This document shows, piece after piece, positions 6,751 through 14,028 of a stretch of 20,980 bases of DNA (positions within the stretch are counted from its first letter, which is position 1; every line of letters begins with the position of its first letter). The notes under the pieces were generated by a model, which was given only the letters and a program-made list of their open reading frames with translations, did no database searches and was not told the origin of the DNA. The position numbers and the translations under genes were made by a program. The DNA is from a virus: the IMG/VR virus record IMGVR_UViG_3300043469_001135, positions 1-20,980 of that record. One strand, 5' to 3'.

Positions 6751-7790
6751 TAAGTATTCCGGAAGAATATACTGTGAGTAAATTCTTTCAGTATATATAT
6801 CAGCCTAGATTTAATAAATTCAATAATACCTATCAAGGTGGGTGCTGTATATGTAGAGAGGGTGGATCTTTAGGTAAAAAGCGTAGATGTTACTATATAC
6901 CTAAAAATGATAATATTTTTTGTCATAATTGCGGATGGTCAGGTAAGCCGATAAAATGGGTTAAGGAAGTATCAGGTAAGACAGACGCAGAGATTATAGA
7001 TGAGATTAGACAGTATGTAGATGATCAGGATACTATAGAAGTCTCGGAGCAGGAAGTAATAAAGATTAAGACTGAGACACTTCCAAAAGATTCAATAAAT
7101 CTAAGTGATGCAACTCAAATTGAGTTCTATAAAGGTAATCCAATAGTAAGTGCGTGTGTTAAGCTAATTAAAGAACGAAGATTAGACACAGCTGTTAATA
7201 AGCCTGATTCGCTTTATGTATCACTTGTTGATAGAGTACACAAGAACAGGCTTGTAATACCTTTTATCAATGAGAATAAAGATATTGAGTTCTATCAGTC
7301 TAGAACTGTTGTGGCTAATGATAGTAAAATGAAGCCCAAGTACATATCTAGAGTAGGAGCAGAAAAGACTCTTTTTAATATCGATAGAATAAGCGACTAC
7401 TTTAAAAATGTTTTTATTTTCGAAGGACCTTTAAATGCTTTCTTTACTAAAAATAGTGTTGCTGTAGCTGGAATTACAGATAGAGGTAATGCCACCTTTA
7501 CAACGAGACAGCAGCAGCAAATAGATACAGTCTTGAGATGGTACAATAAAATATGGGTATTAGACAGTCAGTGGGTAGATGATGCTTCTTTAAGTAAGTC
7601 TGAGATACTTCTTAAGAATGGCGAGAAGTTATTTATATGGCCTGAGAAATTTGGTAGACGGTTTAAAGATTTTAATGATATATGTATAGCGTGTAACGTT
7701 AATGAAATATCACATGAATTTATAGAAAAAAATACCTTCGAGGGACTCGAAGGTATTTTTAGACTCGCTAATATAAAAAATAATCGTTAG
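6747..7790 (+). CDS. 61: DNA primase, T4 gp61 type (zinc ribbon plus TOPRIM)
   Basis: The primase makes RNA primers for lagging-strand synthesis with the gp41 helicase. The N-terminal zinc ribbon has CCIC (33-36) and CHNC (59-62) followed by GWSG. A variable linker precedes the catalytic part, which includes KPKYISRVGAEKTLFN (196-211), the TOPRIM glutamate in VFIFEGPLNA (222-231), and the acidic strand IWVLDSQ (269-275), where classical TOPRIM domains have DxD; here the third residue is Gln, with D278 and D279 nearby. Length is 347 aa (T4 gp61 is 342). The gene starts in an ATGA overlap with the 5' nuclease. Its last codons form a terminator hairpin, and its stop overlaps the stop of the convergent gene. 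Confidence 0.86.
   Translation: MISIPEEYTVSKFFQYIYQPRFNKFNNTYQGGCCICREGGSLGKKRRCYYIPKNDNIFCHNCGWSGKPIKWVKEVSGKTDAEIIDEIRQYVDDQDTIEVSEQEVIKIKTETLPKDSINLSDATQIEFYKGNPIVSACVKLIKERRLDTAVNKPDSLYVSLVDRVHKNRLVIPFINENKDIEFYQSRTVVANDSKMKPKYISRVGAEKTLFNIDRISDYFKNVFIFEGPLNAFFTKNSVAVAGITDRGNATFTTRQQQQIDTVLRWYNKIWVLDSQWVDDASLSKSEILLKNGEKLFIWPEKFGRRFKDFNDICIACNVNEISHEFIEKNTFEGLEGIFRLANIKNNR
7728..7760. terminator. Bidirectional intrinsic terminator inside the primase 3' end
   Basis: AAAAATACCTTCGAG (7728-7742) and CTCGAAGGTATTTTT (7746-7760) are perfect complements of 15 nt around a 3-nt GGA. On the plus strand the stem ends in a T-run. On the minus strand the A-run becomes a T-run (preceded in 5'-3' sense by the same stem), so RNA from both convergent genes (primase and the 7787-8212 gene) can be ended. 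It encodes NTFEGLEGIF of the primase. Confidence 0.82.
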
Positions 7791-8212
7791 ACGTATTTTA
7801 AAGATGAGTTGTTTGATTGAGCTAAGAACCCCTTAAATGACTCAGCCAAAGCAGCAAGTTCTGTTGCAACTCTTGCTATTTTTCTTTGTTCAGATTGCTT
7901 CATTTTATCTAAAAGTGTATCAGCCTCTGCATTCGCTAGTGCAGTCTGTATGGAATTTTCCGTACCGTTTAAATTTTCAAGAAACTCTTCCATGTTTGAT
8001 ACCCATTCACGTACCTGTGATACCATGGCTGCTTCTCTCTCAGATAAAGCTCTTGATACTGCCGAGTTAGGATCGTTAATATCAGTCGGTGAAGCAGTAT
8101 CCGTATCAAAATCCTCAGGATTTGTATCTTTATCTAATGTAGATAGCATAGCTGCTCTGTCTTCATCCTGTTCGCTTAGTACTTTAAAGAATCTATTTTC
8201 AAACTTACTCAT
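7787..8212 (-). CDS. Hypothetical acidic protein, 141 aa, probably late
   Basis: The N-terminal half is acidic and Ser/Thr/Asp-rich (for example DTDTASPTDINDPNS, about residues 36-50) and likely disordered. The C-terminal half (about 60-130) is Ala/Glu/Gln-rich and strongly helical, suggesting a coiled coil. No family is recognised. An AATAAATA box on its strand (8218-8225) ends 5 nt before the ATG, a late-promoter arrangement shared with the fibre genes, so a virion or assembly role (core, scaffold or internal protein) is a reasonable guess. There is no clear Shine-Dalgarno sequence. Its stop (7787-7789) overlaps the primase stop in TTAG, and the terminator lies just beyond. Confidence 0.75.
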   Translation of the reverse strand: MSKFENRFFKVLSEQDEDRAAMLSTLDKDTNPEDFDTDTASPTDINDPNSAVSRALSEREAAMVSQVREWVSNMEEFLENLNGTENSIQTALANAEADTLLDKMKQSEQRKIARVATELAALAESFKGFLAQSNNSSLKYV

Positions 8213-8245
8213 ACAATTATTTATTCAAATGCATAAATATTTACA
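8213..8245. promoter_or_regulatory. Divergent pair of late promoter boxes
   Basis: This 33-nt gap between divergent starts carries AATAAATA on the minus strand (8218-8225), 5 nt before the ATG at 8212, and CATAAATA on the plus strand (8232-8239), 6 nt before the ATG at 8246. Each differs from the T4 late box TATAAATA in the first base only. Neither gene has a visible Shine-Dalgarno sequence. If T4 start-site geometry holds, both RNAs would begin at or next to the start codon. Confidence 0.6.
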
Positions 8246-8575
8246 ATGAATAGTACAACTAATCCATACGCAACATATGCTTCAAACGCGCAACCTAAAT
8301 TACATATGGATGTATCTGATCAATTTAAAGTGCATCAAAAGGAAGAACAAGAGCAGAAAGCACCTAAAATACTACCACACCCTATTGATTCATCTTTAAT
8401 AGACATAAATGGTCAGATGTATATTAATCTAATGAAAATGAGAGATTTTATCAATAAAGTAGAATCTGAGCCTAAAAGAAACAAACAAGCAATAAGGCAA
8501 ATTCAATCTCTTATAGAGGAAATAGGTAAAAAAATCACAGAACTATATGTTCCCATTGATAAGTTATATCTTTAA
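8246..8575 (+). CDS. Hypothetical protein, 109 aa
   Basis: Residues 1-45 are polar, Gln/Lys/Glu-rich and probably unstructured (NPYATYASNAQPKL, then a KEEQEQK stretch). Residues 46-109 form a compact section beginning SSLIDINGQMYINLMKMRDF and ending in an amphipathic helix (KQAIRQIQSLIEEIGKKITELY). No family is recognised. CATAAATA lies 6 nt before the ATG, pointing to late expression. It is followed after 13 nt by the membrane-protein gene. Confidence 0.7.
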   Translation: MNSTTNPYATYASNAQPKLHMDVSDQFKVHQKEEQEQKAPKILPHPIDSSLIDINGQMYINLMKMRDFINKVESEPKRNKQAIRQIQSLIEEIGKKITELYVPIDKLYL

Positions 8576-8588
8576 ATTATAATTAAGT

Positions 8589-8996
8589 ATGTTAAAGTTG
8601 ATCGGTGTATCTATCGGAATAACACTACTTGTTAGTTTTGGTATAGGGTTTGTACTAGCTGATATTATAGGGTTCTGGCAAGGTGTTGTTGGTTCAATTA
8701 TTGCTCAGTTTTTAGGATTTTATATGTATTCGTTAAAAAATACTGATTCTAATAAACCAGATTTAAGTGAAGAGATTATAAATCTGCAAACCATACCTAT
8801 TTCCTGTCCTTGCGGTAAGCATACCTTTCCTGCACCAGTGTTTTATAACACGGATAATTCTTTCCTATGCGAAAAATGCGGTAGTAGATTTAAGGTAGAG
8901 TTAAATCACGAAACTGTGCTGCTAACAGAGCCTTTAAACATTGCTAATGTCTTTACCCAATTAAAAGAGAAGGAACTTTCCGATAATAAGGTATGA
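8589..8996 (+). CDS. Small membrane protein with a C-terminal zinc ribbon
   Basis: Two hydrophobic segments (about residues 2-23 and 26-48), separated by a short turn (ADIIGFW follows the first), predict a helical hairpin in the membrane. A linker leads to a soluble part with CPC (73-75) and CEKC (94-97), spaced about 20 residues apart as in small zinc ribbons, plus the surrounding GKHTF and GSRFKV strands. The topology is uncertain; reducing conditions for the cysteines suggest the ribbon faces the cytoplasm. The family is not recognised, and I see no holin- or spanin-specific feature. The next gene begins in an ATGA overlap. Confidence 0.74.
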   Translation: MLKLIGVSIGITLLVSFGIGFVLADIIGFWQGVVGSIIAQFLGFYMYSLKNTDSNKPDLSEEIINLQTIPISCPCGKHTFPAPVFYNTDNSFLCEKCGSRFKVELNHETVLLTEPLNIANVFTQLKEKELSDNKV

Positions 8997-9235
8997 ACAA
9001 ATTCAAATTTGAACTTAAAAACGGGACAGTAAAAGAGATGGGTATTGATGAGCTTACAAGATGGGCTTGTCTTCTTGAAGGTATTGAGCAGGTATCAAAA
9101 AGATACGATGATCTAGGCGAGAGTATGGATACTGATGAATGGATTAAGCCACTAGCGTTTCAAAAGTATATTGAAGAGAGATTTCATTCAATGAAGCACG
9201 ATCTTACAGTCGAGGCGACATTAGGTAGAATTTAA
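8993..9235 (+). CDS. Hypothetical protein, 80 aa
   Basis: A short, mostly helical, charged protein starting in the stop of the membrane-protein gene (ATGA), with AAGG just upstream. It contains MGIDELTRWACLLEGIEQVSK (about residues 16-36) as a likely helix and AFQKYIEERFHSMKHDL (about 54-70) as a second. The TAA stop (9233-9235) overlaps the stop of the convergent structural gene. No family is recognised and no catalytic or metal-binding pattern is seen. Confidence 0.7.
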   Translation: MNKFKFELKNGTVKEMGIDELTRWACLLEGIEQVSKRYDDLGESMDTDEWIKPLAFQKYIEERFHSMKHDLTVEATLGRI

Positions 9236-10761
9236 CTAGGGCAAGTTACATTAAACTGAACGTAGGTATTTACACCTGCATAATTAAGAGGAGAATATGT
9301 AACGATATCTATAAAAGTATGCGTAGATAAAGATTTAGTAAACGATACTGTCCCTATTGCTGGACCTGATATAGCGGGATATCCTATACTCTTAAGGTAC
9401 GGTGTAAATACTTGATCTGTGCCTCTGTATCCTGAATCAACAATAGGTACAGCAGATAAAGATGTATTATCATTAGGGTAATATATTCCTAAAAATCTTG
9501 CAGCTACGTTATTACAATTATAATTTATTGTCATAGTACCTGTCTTACTACCTACTATAACGCGTGTAACGTATGTTACTGGTGAGCCTAGTATTCTAAC
9601 TGTTGGAACGATACCGCACTGAACAGTCTTATATATTTCGCAGGGTATATCAGGGTTCCGGTTAATAATAAAAGGAAGAACCGTGCCATACGTATCGTAC
9701 GCGTCTATAGTTGCATATAAAGCTTCACCCCAAGCATATCTATAATTAAGTGTTAATATATTTTTAGAAAATATATCATAATTAACATTATAAGTAGAAA
9801 GACCTATAACATCAGATAATCTGTTATAGTTATACAACGCTAGCGGGTATTTAAATCTCGTAGCCAGAAAATTACTGTTTGTATCCGGTGACATCAGAAT
9901 AGCTGTACTTATTCCAGATAATATACCAGCACCTTGAGGAGCAGATATGTTACTATATTGAGTAATAATGTTAAAACACTTTTTAGCTGGATCGAGATAA
10001 GCAGATAATGTAAAGGGGCTAAATGTTGATGATGTCTCAGACCCTAAGCCATACTCAATAGGGTTAGGATATGTGTCACCAAACGCGGGCAGAACCTCAT
10101 TGTTCTTGCATAATATTAGCTTAGTTAGAGGGTTAAACAGTCTATCTTCAGGTATATTGTATATAGTTGATGTAGTAGGTACATAGAACGTATTATATGA
10201 AGATGCAGGTGACCCTATCGTGTAGGGCATCATTTTAAATGGTGAGTAATCACGCTCAACGTATGACGACCAGTCAACCGACAATCTATACTCAAAATTA
10301 ACAGCCTGGTTAAAATTAACCGTTACAGGATTTGTTAATACAGCTCTAGAAAACGCGCTTGATGTTGTATCGTTATATGGTTTTATAGAAAATTCCTTTA
10401 TAGTTTCTGTTACCTTATTAGTTACAGGGGTAGTAAAGGATACATAGTATGTTCTAAGATTAGGGTATGTACTGTTGTATATTACTTGGAAGTTATCACG
10501 TAATACATTTGCTAGTACAGAATTACCTGAAGGTGAAACTACTCCTGATAACGTGTAGTTTAGTGTAGTGGCAAACTTGTCGCTTATACCTAAATCTAAA
10601 AAATTTAATATATCAGAAAAGGGCAATGTAGCTAATCTTATAAGACCGCCTGATAAAATAGTATTCTTACACCACCCGGAGTCTGATACTATAGTATCTT
10701 TCTCTAAAACCTTTATGCGATATTCTCCACATAAATTAATATTAGCATCAACAACGCTCAT
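9232..10761 (-). CDS. Putative tail-fibre or virion structural protein, 509 aa
   Basis: A beta-rich, Ser/Thr/Asn/Tyr-rich protein, typical of phage fibre or decoration proteins. Residues 12-45, with GEYRIKVL, then SGWCKNTILSGGLIRLA, resemble the opening domain found in many phage tail proteins (a short strand pair, then a W/F...N.I...G motif). The rest lacks recognisable motifs. A C-terminal segment starting VTRVIVGSKTGTMTINYN (about 397-414) and running to the end looks like a separate small beta domain. CATAAATA (10768-10775) ends 6 nt before the ATG, so it probably has its own late promoter. The stop overlaps the opposing gene's stop (TTAA). No enzymatic residues are seen. Confidence 0.72.
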   Translation of the reverse strand: MSVVDANINLCGEYRIKVLEKDTIVSDSGWCKNTILSGGLIRLATLPFSDILNFLDLGISDKFATTLNYTLSGVVSPSGNSVLANVLRDNFQVIYNSTYPNLRTYYVSFTTPVTNKVTETIKEFSIKPYNDTTSSAFSRAVLTNPVTVNFNQAVNFEYRLSVDWSSYVERDYSPFKMMPYTIGSPASSYNTFYVPTTSTIYNIPEDRLFNPLTKLILCKNNEVLPAFGDTYPNPIEYGLGSETSSTFSPFTLSAYLDPAKKCFNIITQYSNISAPQGAGILSGISTAILMSPDTNSNFLATRFKYPLALYNYNRLSDVIGLSTYNVNYDIFSKNILTLNYRYAWGEALYATIDAYDTYGTVLPFIINRNPDIPCEIYKTVQCGIVPTVRILGSPVTYVTRVIVGSKTGTMTINYNCNNVAARFLGIYYPNDNTSLSAVPIVDSGYRGTDQVFTPYLKSIGYPAISGPAIGTVSFTKSLSTHTFIDIVTYSPLNYAGVNTYVQFNVTCPS

Positions 10762-10767
10762 TACTTA

Positions 10768-10775
10768 TATTTATG
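10768..10775 (-). promoter_or_regulatory. Late promoter box CATAAATA
   Basis: Minus-strand CATAAATA, one base from the T4 late consensus, ends 6 nt before the ATG of the 509-aa structural gene, in the 34-nt gap behind the beta-propeller gene. No Shine-Dalgarno sequence lies between box and ATG. Confidence 0.55.
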
Positions 10776-10795
10776 TTGCGAAATAATATTGCTAG

Positions 10796-12967
10796 TTAAG
10801 ATACTACAAATGTAATATTGTATGGCTCTTGTAAAACTCTCTCAGAATTAAGACTATTTTTATAGTAAAACGTGTTATATAATATTGTATATTCTCCACT
10901 TGTAGTAAATTTACGAAAATTAATCGCACCGCTTTGAGATCCATATGATCCATCAGGTAAATAAAAAGGAGATTCAAATAGAGCCTCAGTTAATACACCG
11001 TCAGACCATAGTGTTGTGGCTTTATAGGCTTCAAATGCAGAGAGGGTGAGTAGGGGATATACTGGTAGATTATAAACTTGAGCTCGACTTAATTTATCAA
11101 CACCTGCATCGTTAGGTTCTCCTATTGCTATTCTATCACCTAATTTATTTAGAGAAGTACTGTGTCCGAAGAATTTATAATTATCTCCAGTACCGCTTAA
11201 GGGCTCGATAATTGAACGCCAGTCTATACCATTAAACTCATACACATATACAATCCCTGTATCATTAACACCGCCTAAAATATCTCCTATTGCAAGACGA
11301 TCACCTACACAATTTAAAGAAACTGAGTGTCCAAACCCTCCAGTATATATTAATGGTGAGATAGGATTTCCTAGATAATTCCATTCACCTTCGTTCTGTT
11401 TAAAAACACATACAGCATCAGCACCATCTGACGTAGCAATTACGTCACCGGTTGAATTTATTGATAAACTTTCACCTATAAAAATTGTACCAGATGGATC
11501 TATAATGTCCGCAGTCTTATTCCATTGCACTCCATTCCATTCATAGACTCTAATAACACCATTTGCACCACTTAAGGAATCTTCTCCTTCGCATGCATAT
11601 GCAATAATATTACCTATTGAGTTTATAGCTACTCTATGCGTGGTTCCGGTATACATCTCGCCGTTTATGGTCTGACCTATTTGCATCCATTCTAATCCAT
11701 CATATTCAAAAACTCTAATGGTACTTACACCATCTCCATTCGCTCCATACGGCTCAGCAATAACTATACGATCACCTACAGAATTTAATTGTATTGATTC
11801 ACCTGAATCATCATCTATGATTAAACCTCTTATAGTAGACCCCAGCTGTATCCATTGACTTCCATTCCATTCATATATTTTAGTTCCACCTCTACTATCA
11901 AAGACAGCTCCGCATTGATTATGATACCCAAACGCTATACGGCTGCCGTTGTAGTTCATTGATACACTTACACCGAAAAAATCACACGCATCAACTCCAT
12001 AGAGCGACTGACCCATCTGCACCCATGAAGAATTAACTAGCTCATAAGCTCTCACGACACCTTCATCGTTACCTAAACCTCCTATACCTCCTACCACTAT
12101 TCTATTTCCTGCGTCATTTATATCTATTGAATATCCAATCATTTCATTAAAACCTACATTAGAAATACTATTACCTAATTGCAGTGCACTTAAAGAAAAG
12201 TCCTTATCTATATATAAAAGCTCTTTAGGGTCATATTGCGTTATATCTCTTGGCTGATCTACAACATATGTCGTTTCGTTACGTTTAAAAGGAATATAAT
12301 CACCCTTTAAATCTTCTCCACCTAAGCGAATACTAAACATATCCCATACTATTTTTTTAGTTTTATAGATGTTAATAAGTTCAGATGAAAGCCAAAAAAC
12401 ATAAGAAGAAGTAAACTCTATAGGTAAATAATAATTAAGTGTTATTATATCATTAGGAGATGTTGTTCTTCTATATGAACCAACAGGTAAGAGGTCTATA
12501 CTGGTACCGCTAAGCATTTTATTGTATCTAGCAGTACTGCTCAATACGGTCCAATTAGATATTAAGCTACCACTACTTGTAATATTGAAAGTGTCGTTTT
12601 TGTAAGTGAAATCATCCGTTCTGTCAAGAACAACGCCGCGATTTTGTATTAATAATTGATAGCCAAAATTAAATACATCATAGCCAGTAGCTAAATTTAC
12701 GCAGGTTGTTGTAGAGCTTAAATTTACTGATACCGCTGATCCCTCTGATAGATAATTATCAAGCACTATGCTATCCTCACCATCTATTTCTGTTGGAGGA
12801 TAGGCTATAGATGCTGGTGGTGGCGAATATCCACCATCTCTTGTTTGACTAGTCTGTGGATTAAGAGTGCCATTTGTTAATGCAGTTTCATCTATATTAA
12901 AGCACGCACTACCACTGCATAAATTATCATTGTTATTAAAAGAATATGCACTTAAATTATTAATCAT
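10796..12967 (-). CDS. Putative adhesin with a seven-repeat FG-GAP-like beta-propeller
   Basis: Residues 1-260 are a beta-rich, Ser/Thr/Asn-rich region of unknown type with a Pro-rich stretch (YSPPPASIAYPPTE, 47-60). Residues 262-634 are seven repeats of about 47-57 residues following W.QlG..i.G......G.SvslN..GDriaig......G.vrVYE.NG (for example GDRIVIAEP 398-406, GDRLAIGD 555-562, GDRIAIGEP 610-618). Seven repeats suit a closed seven-bladed propeller. Residues 635-723 form a C-terminal beta domain. The likely job is binding the host surface. It starts in a TAATG overlap with the lectin-like gene, with a strong AAGGAG 7 nt upstream. FG-GAP repeats of this kind occur in bacterial surface proteins; the receptor is unknown. 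Confidence 0.8.
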   Translation of the reverse strand: MINNLSAYSFNNNDNLCSGSACFNIDETALTNGTLNPQTSQTRDGGYSPPPASIAYPPTEIDGEDSIVLDNYLSEGSAVSVNLSSTTTCVNLATGYDVFNFGYQLLIQNRGVVLDRTDDFTYKNDTFNITSSGSLISNWTVLSSTARYNKMLSGTSIDLLPVGSYRRTTSPNDIITLNYYLPIEFTSSYVFWLSSELINIYKTKKIVWDMFSIRLGGEDLKGDYIPFKRNETTYVVDQPRDITQYDPKELLYIDKDFSLSALQLGNSISNVGFNEMIGYSIDINDAGNRIVVGGIGGLGNDEGVVRAYELVNSSWVQMGQSLYGVDACDFFGVSVSMNYNGSRIAFGYHNQCGAVFDSRGGTKIYEWNGSQWIQLGSTIRGLIIDDDSGESIQLNSVGDRIVIAEPYGANGDGVSTIRVFEYDGLEWMQIGQTINGEMYTGTTHRVAINSIGNIIAYACEGEDSLSGANGVIRVYEWNGVQWNKTADIIDPSGTIFIGESLSINSTGDVIATSDGADAVCVFKQNEGEWNYLGNPISPLIYTGGFGHSVSLNCVGDRLAIGDILGGVNDTGIVYVYEFNGIDWRSIIEPLSGTGDNYKFFGHSTSLNKLGDRIAIGEPNDAGVDKLSRAQVYNLPVYPLLTLSAFEAYKATTLWSDGVLTEALFESPFYLPDGSYGSQSGAINFRKFTTSGEYTILYNTFYYKNSLNSERVLQEPYNITFVVS
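11066..12184 (-). repeat. Seven tandem propeller repeats (about 47-57 codons each)
   Basis: Repeats cover residues about 262-317, 318-374, 375-429, 430-484, 485-531, 532-585 and 586-634. Each ends with an aromatic YEWNG.W-type strand, and the next begins with LG..I. Repeat 5 is shorter and has lost most of the loop between GD and VCVF. The repeats are diverged at the DNA level, so they are old rather than recent tandem duplications. Confidence 0.78.
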
Positions 12968-13668
12968 TAAGCTGCTCCTTCTGTATGTATGTTTTTAACA
13001 AATATATTCCCTATAGCTGCTGGTGATATGGAACTTATTGGAGTTACAAAAGAAATACCGGGGTAATAGGTTATACCTGGATTTACTGGAATGTTTATTT
13101 CTCGCTGCAATATTGGTTGAAACTCTTCGTTAGGATTATTTCTATAATCAATATATAGTGTTCTACCTACATTGCCTAATCTTACCCTAACAGTTTTATA
13201 TATTTCAGCGCTTTCAACAATAGAAAATGTACTGTTAAGGGATGAAAGAGGCTGATGGTAAGCGTATTGATTATAAGAGTAACGTGGTGATGAGCTCCTT
13301 ATTGTTACGGAGTTTTTCTCTACTTTTGTTGCATTTATACCATCTCTTACAGTATAAGAACCTATAAAAGCGGAAGCTGCAAATAAACCAGTGGTGTCGA
13401 AGCCAACTCCTATTGCTGCACCTATAATACCTGGTTTAATATATGAATAATTAACATCACCGCTGGATAATCCAGAATATCCTAAATCTATACCCCCACT
13501 ACCTCCATTTAATCCATATTTTGTTAAAAATACAGTAAATCCTGCTTCAGTATTTTGATTACCGCTTATTGCATAATCAAATGACCAAACAATATCATAA
13601 TATGGTGAAAAAGGAGTTTTAGAAGCAAAGTTAATTGCTTTAGCTGATGATAGCGTAGGATACTGCAC
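12967..13668 (-). CDS. Putative lectin-like (L-type/concanavalin fold) tail protein, 233 aa
   Basis: The strand pattern looks like a jelly-roll lectin: INFASKTPFSPYYDIVWSFDY (residues 12-32), EAGFTVFLTKYG (41-52), a glycine-rich turn, GAAIGVGFDTTGLF (83-96), then VRVRLGNVGRTLYIDYR (about 166-182), each typical of legume-lectin/LamG-type sandwiches. Lectin metal-ligand residues cannot be assigned by eye. The reading frame opens with GTG at 13668; an in-frame TGA lies 9 nt upstream, and there is no obvious ribosome binding site. The upstream frame overlaps it by 103 nt. It shares an operon with the propeller gene (TAATG overlap). The likely role is carbohydrate binding at a fibre tip. Confidence 0.68.
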   Translation of the reverse strand: MQYPTLSSAKAINFASKTPFSPYYDIVWSFDYAISGNQNTEAGFTVFLTKYGLNGGSGGIDLGYSGLSSGDVNYSYIKPGIIGAAIGVGFDTTGLFAASAFIGSYTVRDGINATKVEKNSVTIRSSSPRYSYNQYAYHQPLSSLNSTFSIVESAEIYKTVRVRLGNVGRTLYIDYRNNPNEEFQPILQREINIPVNPGITYYPGISFVTPISSISPAAIGNIFVKNIHTEGAA

Positions 13669-13856
13669 GTTAGTTCAGTATTTTCTTTAAATCTAGTAAC
13701 GTGCTTGAGAACGTATCCTAGTTTCTTGTACTCTCTGTATACAGTCTTAAAAAGATCAATTTTAATATTAAGTATAACGCTATTTCGCTTTTCGTCAATC
13801 AATACAAAATCGGTAAACTCCTCTCCTAATACAAAAGGTCTTCTGTTCTTAGCCAC
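13566..13856 (-). CDS. Small protein of 96 aa, overlapping the lectin-like gene in another frame
   Basis: Starts at GTG 13856; an out-of-frame ATG lies 2 nt upstream. The first 63 residues, up to about FKENTELT, look like a real folded protein (MAKNRRPFVLGEEFTDFVLIDEK opening, then strands and a helix). The last 33, which overlap the lectin-like frame, are Leu/His-rich (LLLKLLFHHIMILF) and look like an out-of-frame reading of the lectin sequence. So either the gene truly overlaps by 103 nt, or the two frames belong to one protein joined by a -1 shift, or there is a sequencing indel. GATAAATA lies 5 nt before the GTG. No family recognised. Confidence 0.55.
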   Translation of the reverse strand: MAKNRRPFVLGEEFTDFVLIDEKRNSVILNIKIDLFKTVYREYKKLGYVLKHVTRFKENTELTCSILRYHQLKQLTLLLKLLFHHIMILFGHLIMQ

Positions 13857-13860
13857 ATAA

Positions 13861-14025
13861 TTATTTATCCTCTAAACATCTTACTATATCTGTTATCTTA
13901 CCGTGTATATTACGAATATCTTCAAACGATATCTCGTTACTAATACTTAAGGTGTATGTTTCGAGGATCTTTTTTAATAGTACTAGATCGTCAGGAGTAA
14001 TGCCTTCTACAATTAACTCTTCCAT
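13861..14025 (-). CDS. Small hypothetical protein, 54 aa
   Basis: A 55-codon frame from ATG 14025 to TAA 13861 reads MEELIVEGITPDDL, then helical segments with KKILETYT and EDIRNIHGKITDIVRCLEDK. It is acidic, helical and soluble. It begins 3 nt after the stop of the collar-domain fibre gene, and its stop lies 4 nt before the next GTG, so it fits the operon with no gap. Codons and amino acids look ordinary. The last codons contain the GATAAATA box used by the next gene. T4-like phages often place small fibre-assembly factors here, but I see no match to one. Confidence 0.6.
   Translation of the reverse strand: MEELIVEGITPDDLVLLKKILETYTLSISNEISFEDIRNIHGKITDIVRCLEDK
13862..13869 (-). promoter_or_regulatory. 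Late promoter box GATAAATA
   Basis: GATAAATA on the minus strand overlaps the end of the 54-aa gene and lies 5 nt before the GTG at 13856 (3 nt before an out-of-frame ATG). It matches TATAAATA except in the first base. Confidence 0.5.
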
Positions 14026-14028
14026 AAA

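Noticed and set aside
7837-8249. Plus-strand open frames opposite the 141-aa gene
   Set aside because: They mirror the minus-strand gene, are rich in Leu/Phe/Ser typical of antisense frames, and run against the terminator and late-box arrangement.
13650-13700. Canonical -1 slippery heptamer for a frameshift into the lectin frame
   Set aside because: No X XXY YYZ heptamer is found in the correct phase between the in-frame TGA and the end of the overlap, so programmed frameshifting is not supported by sequence.
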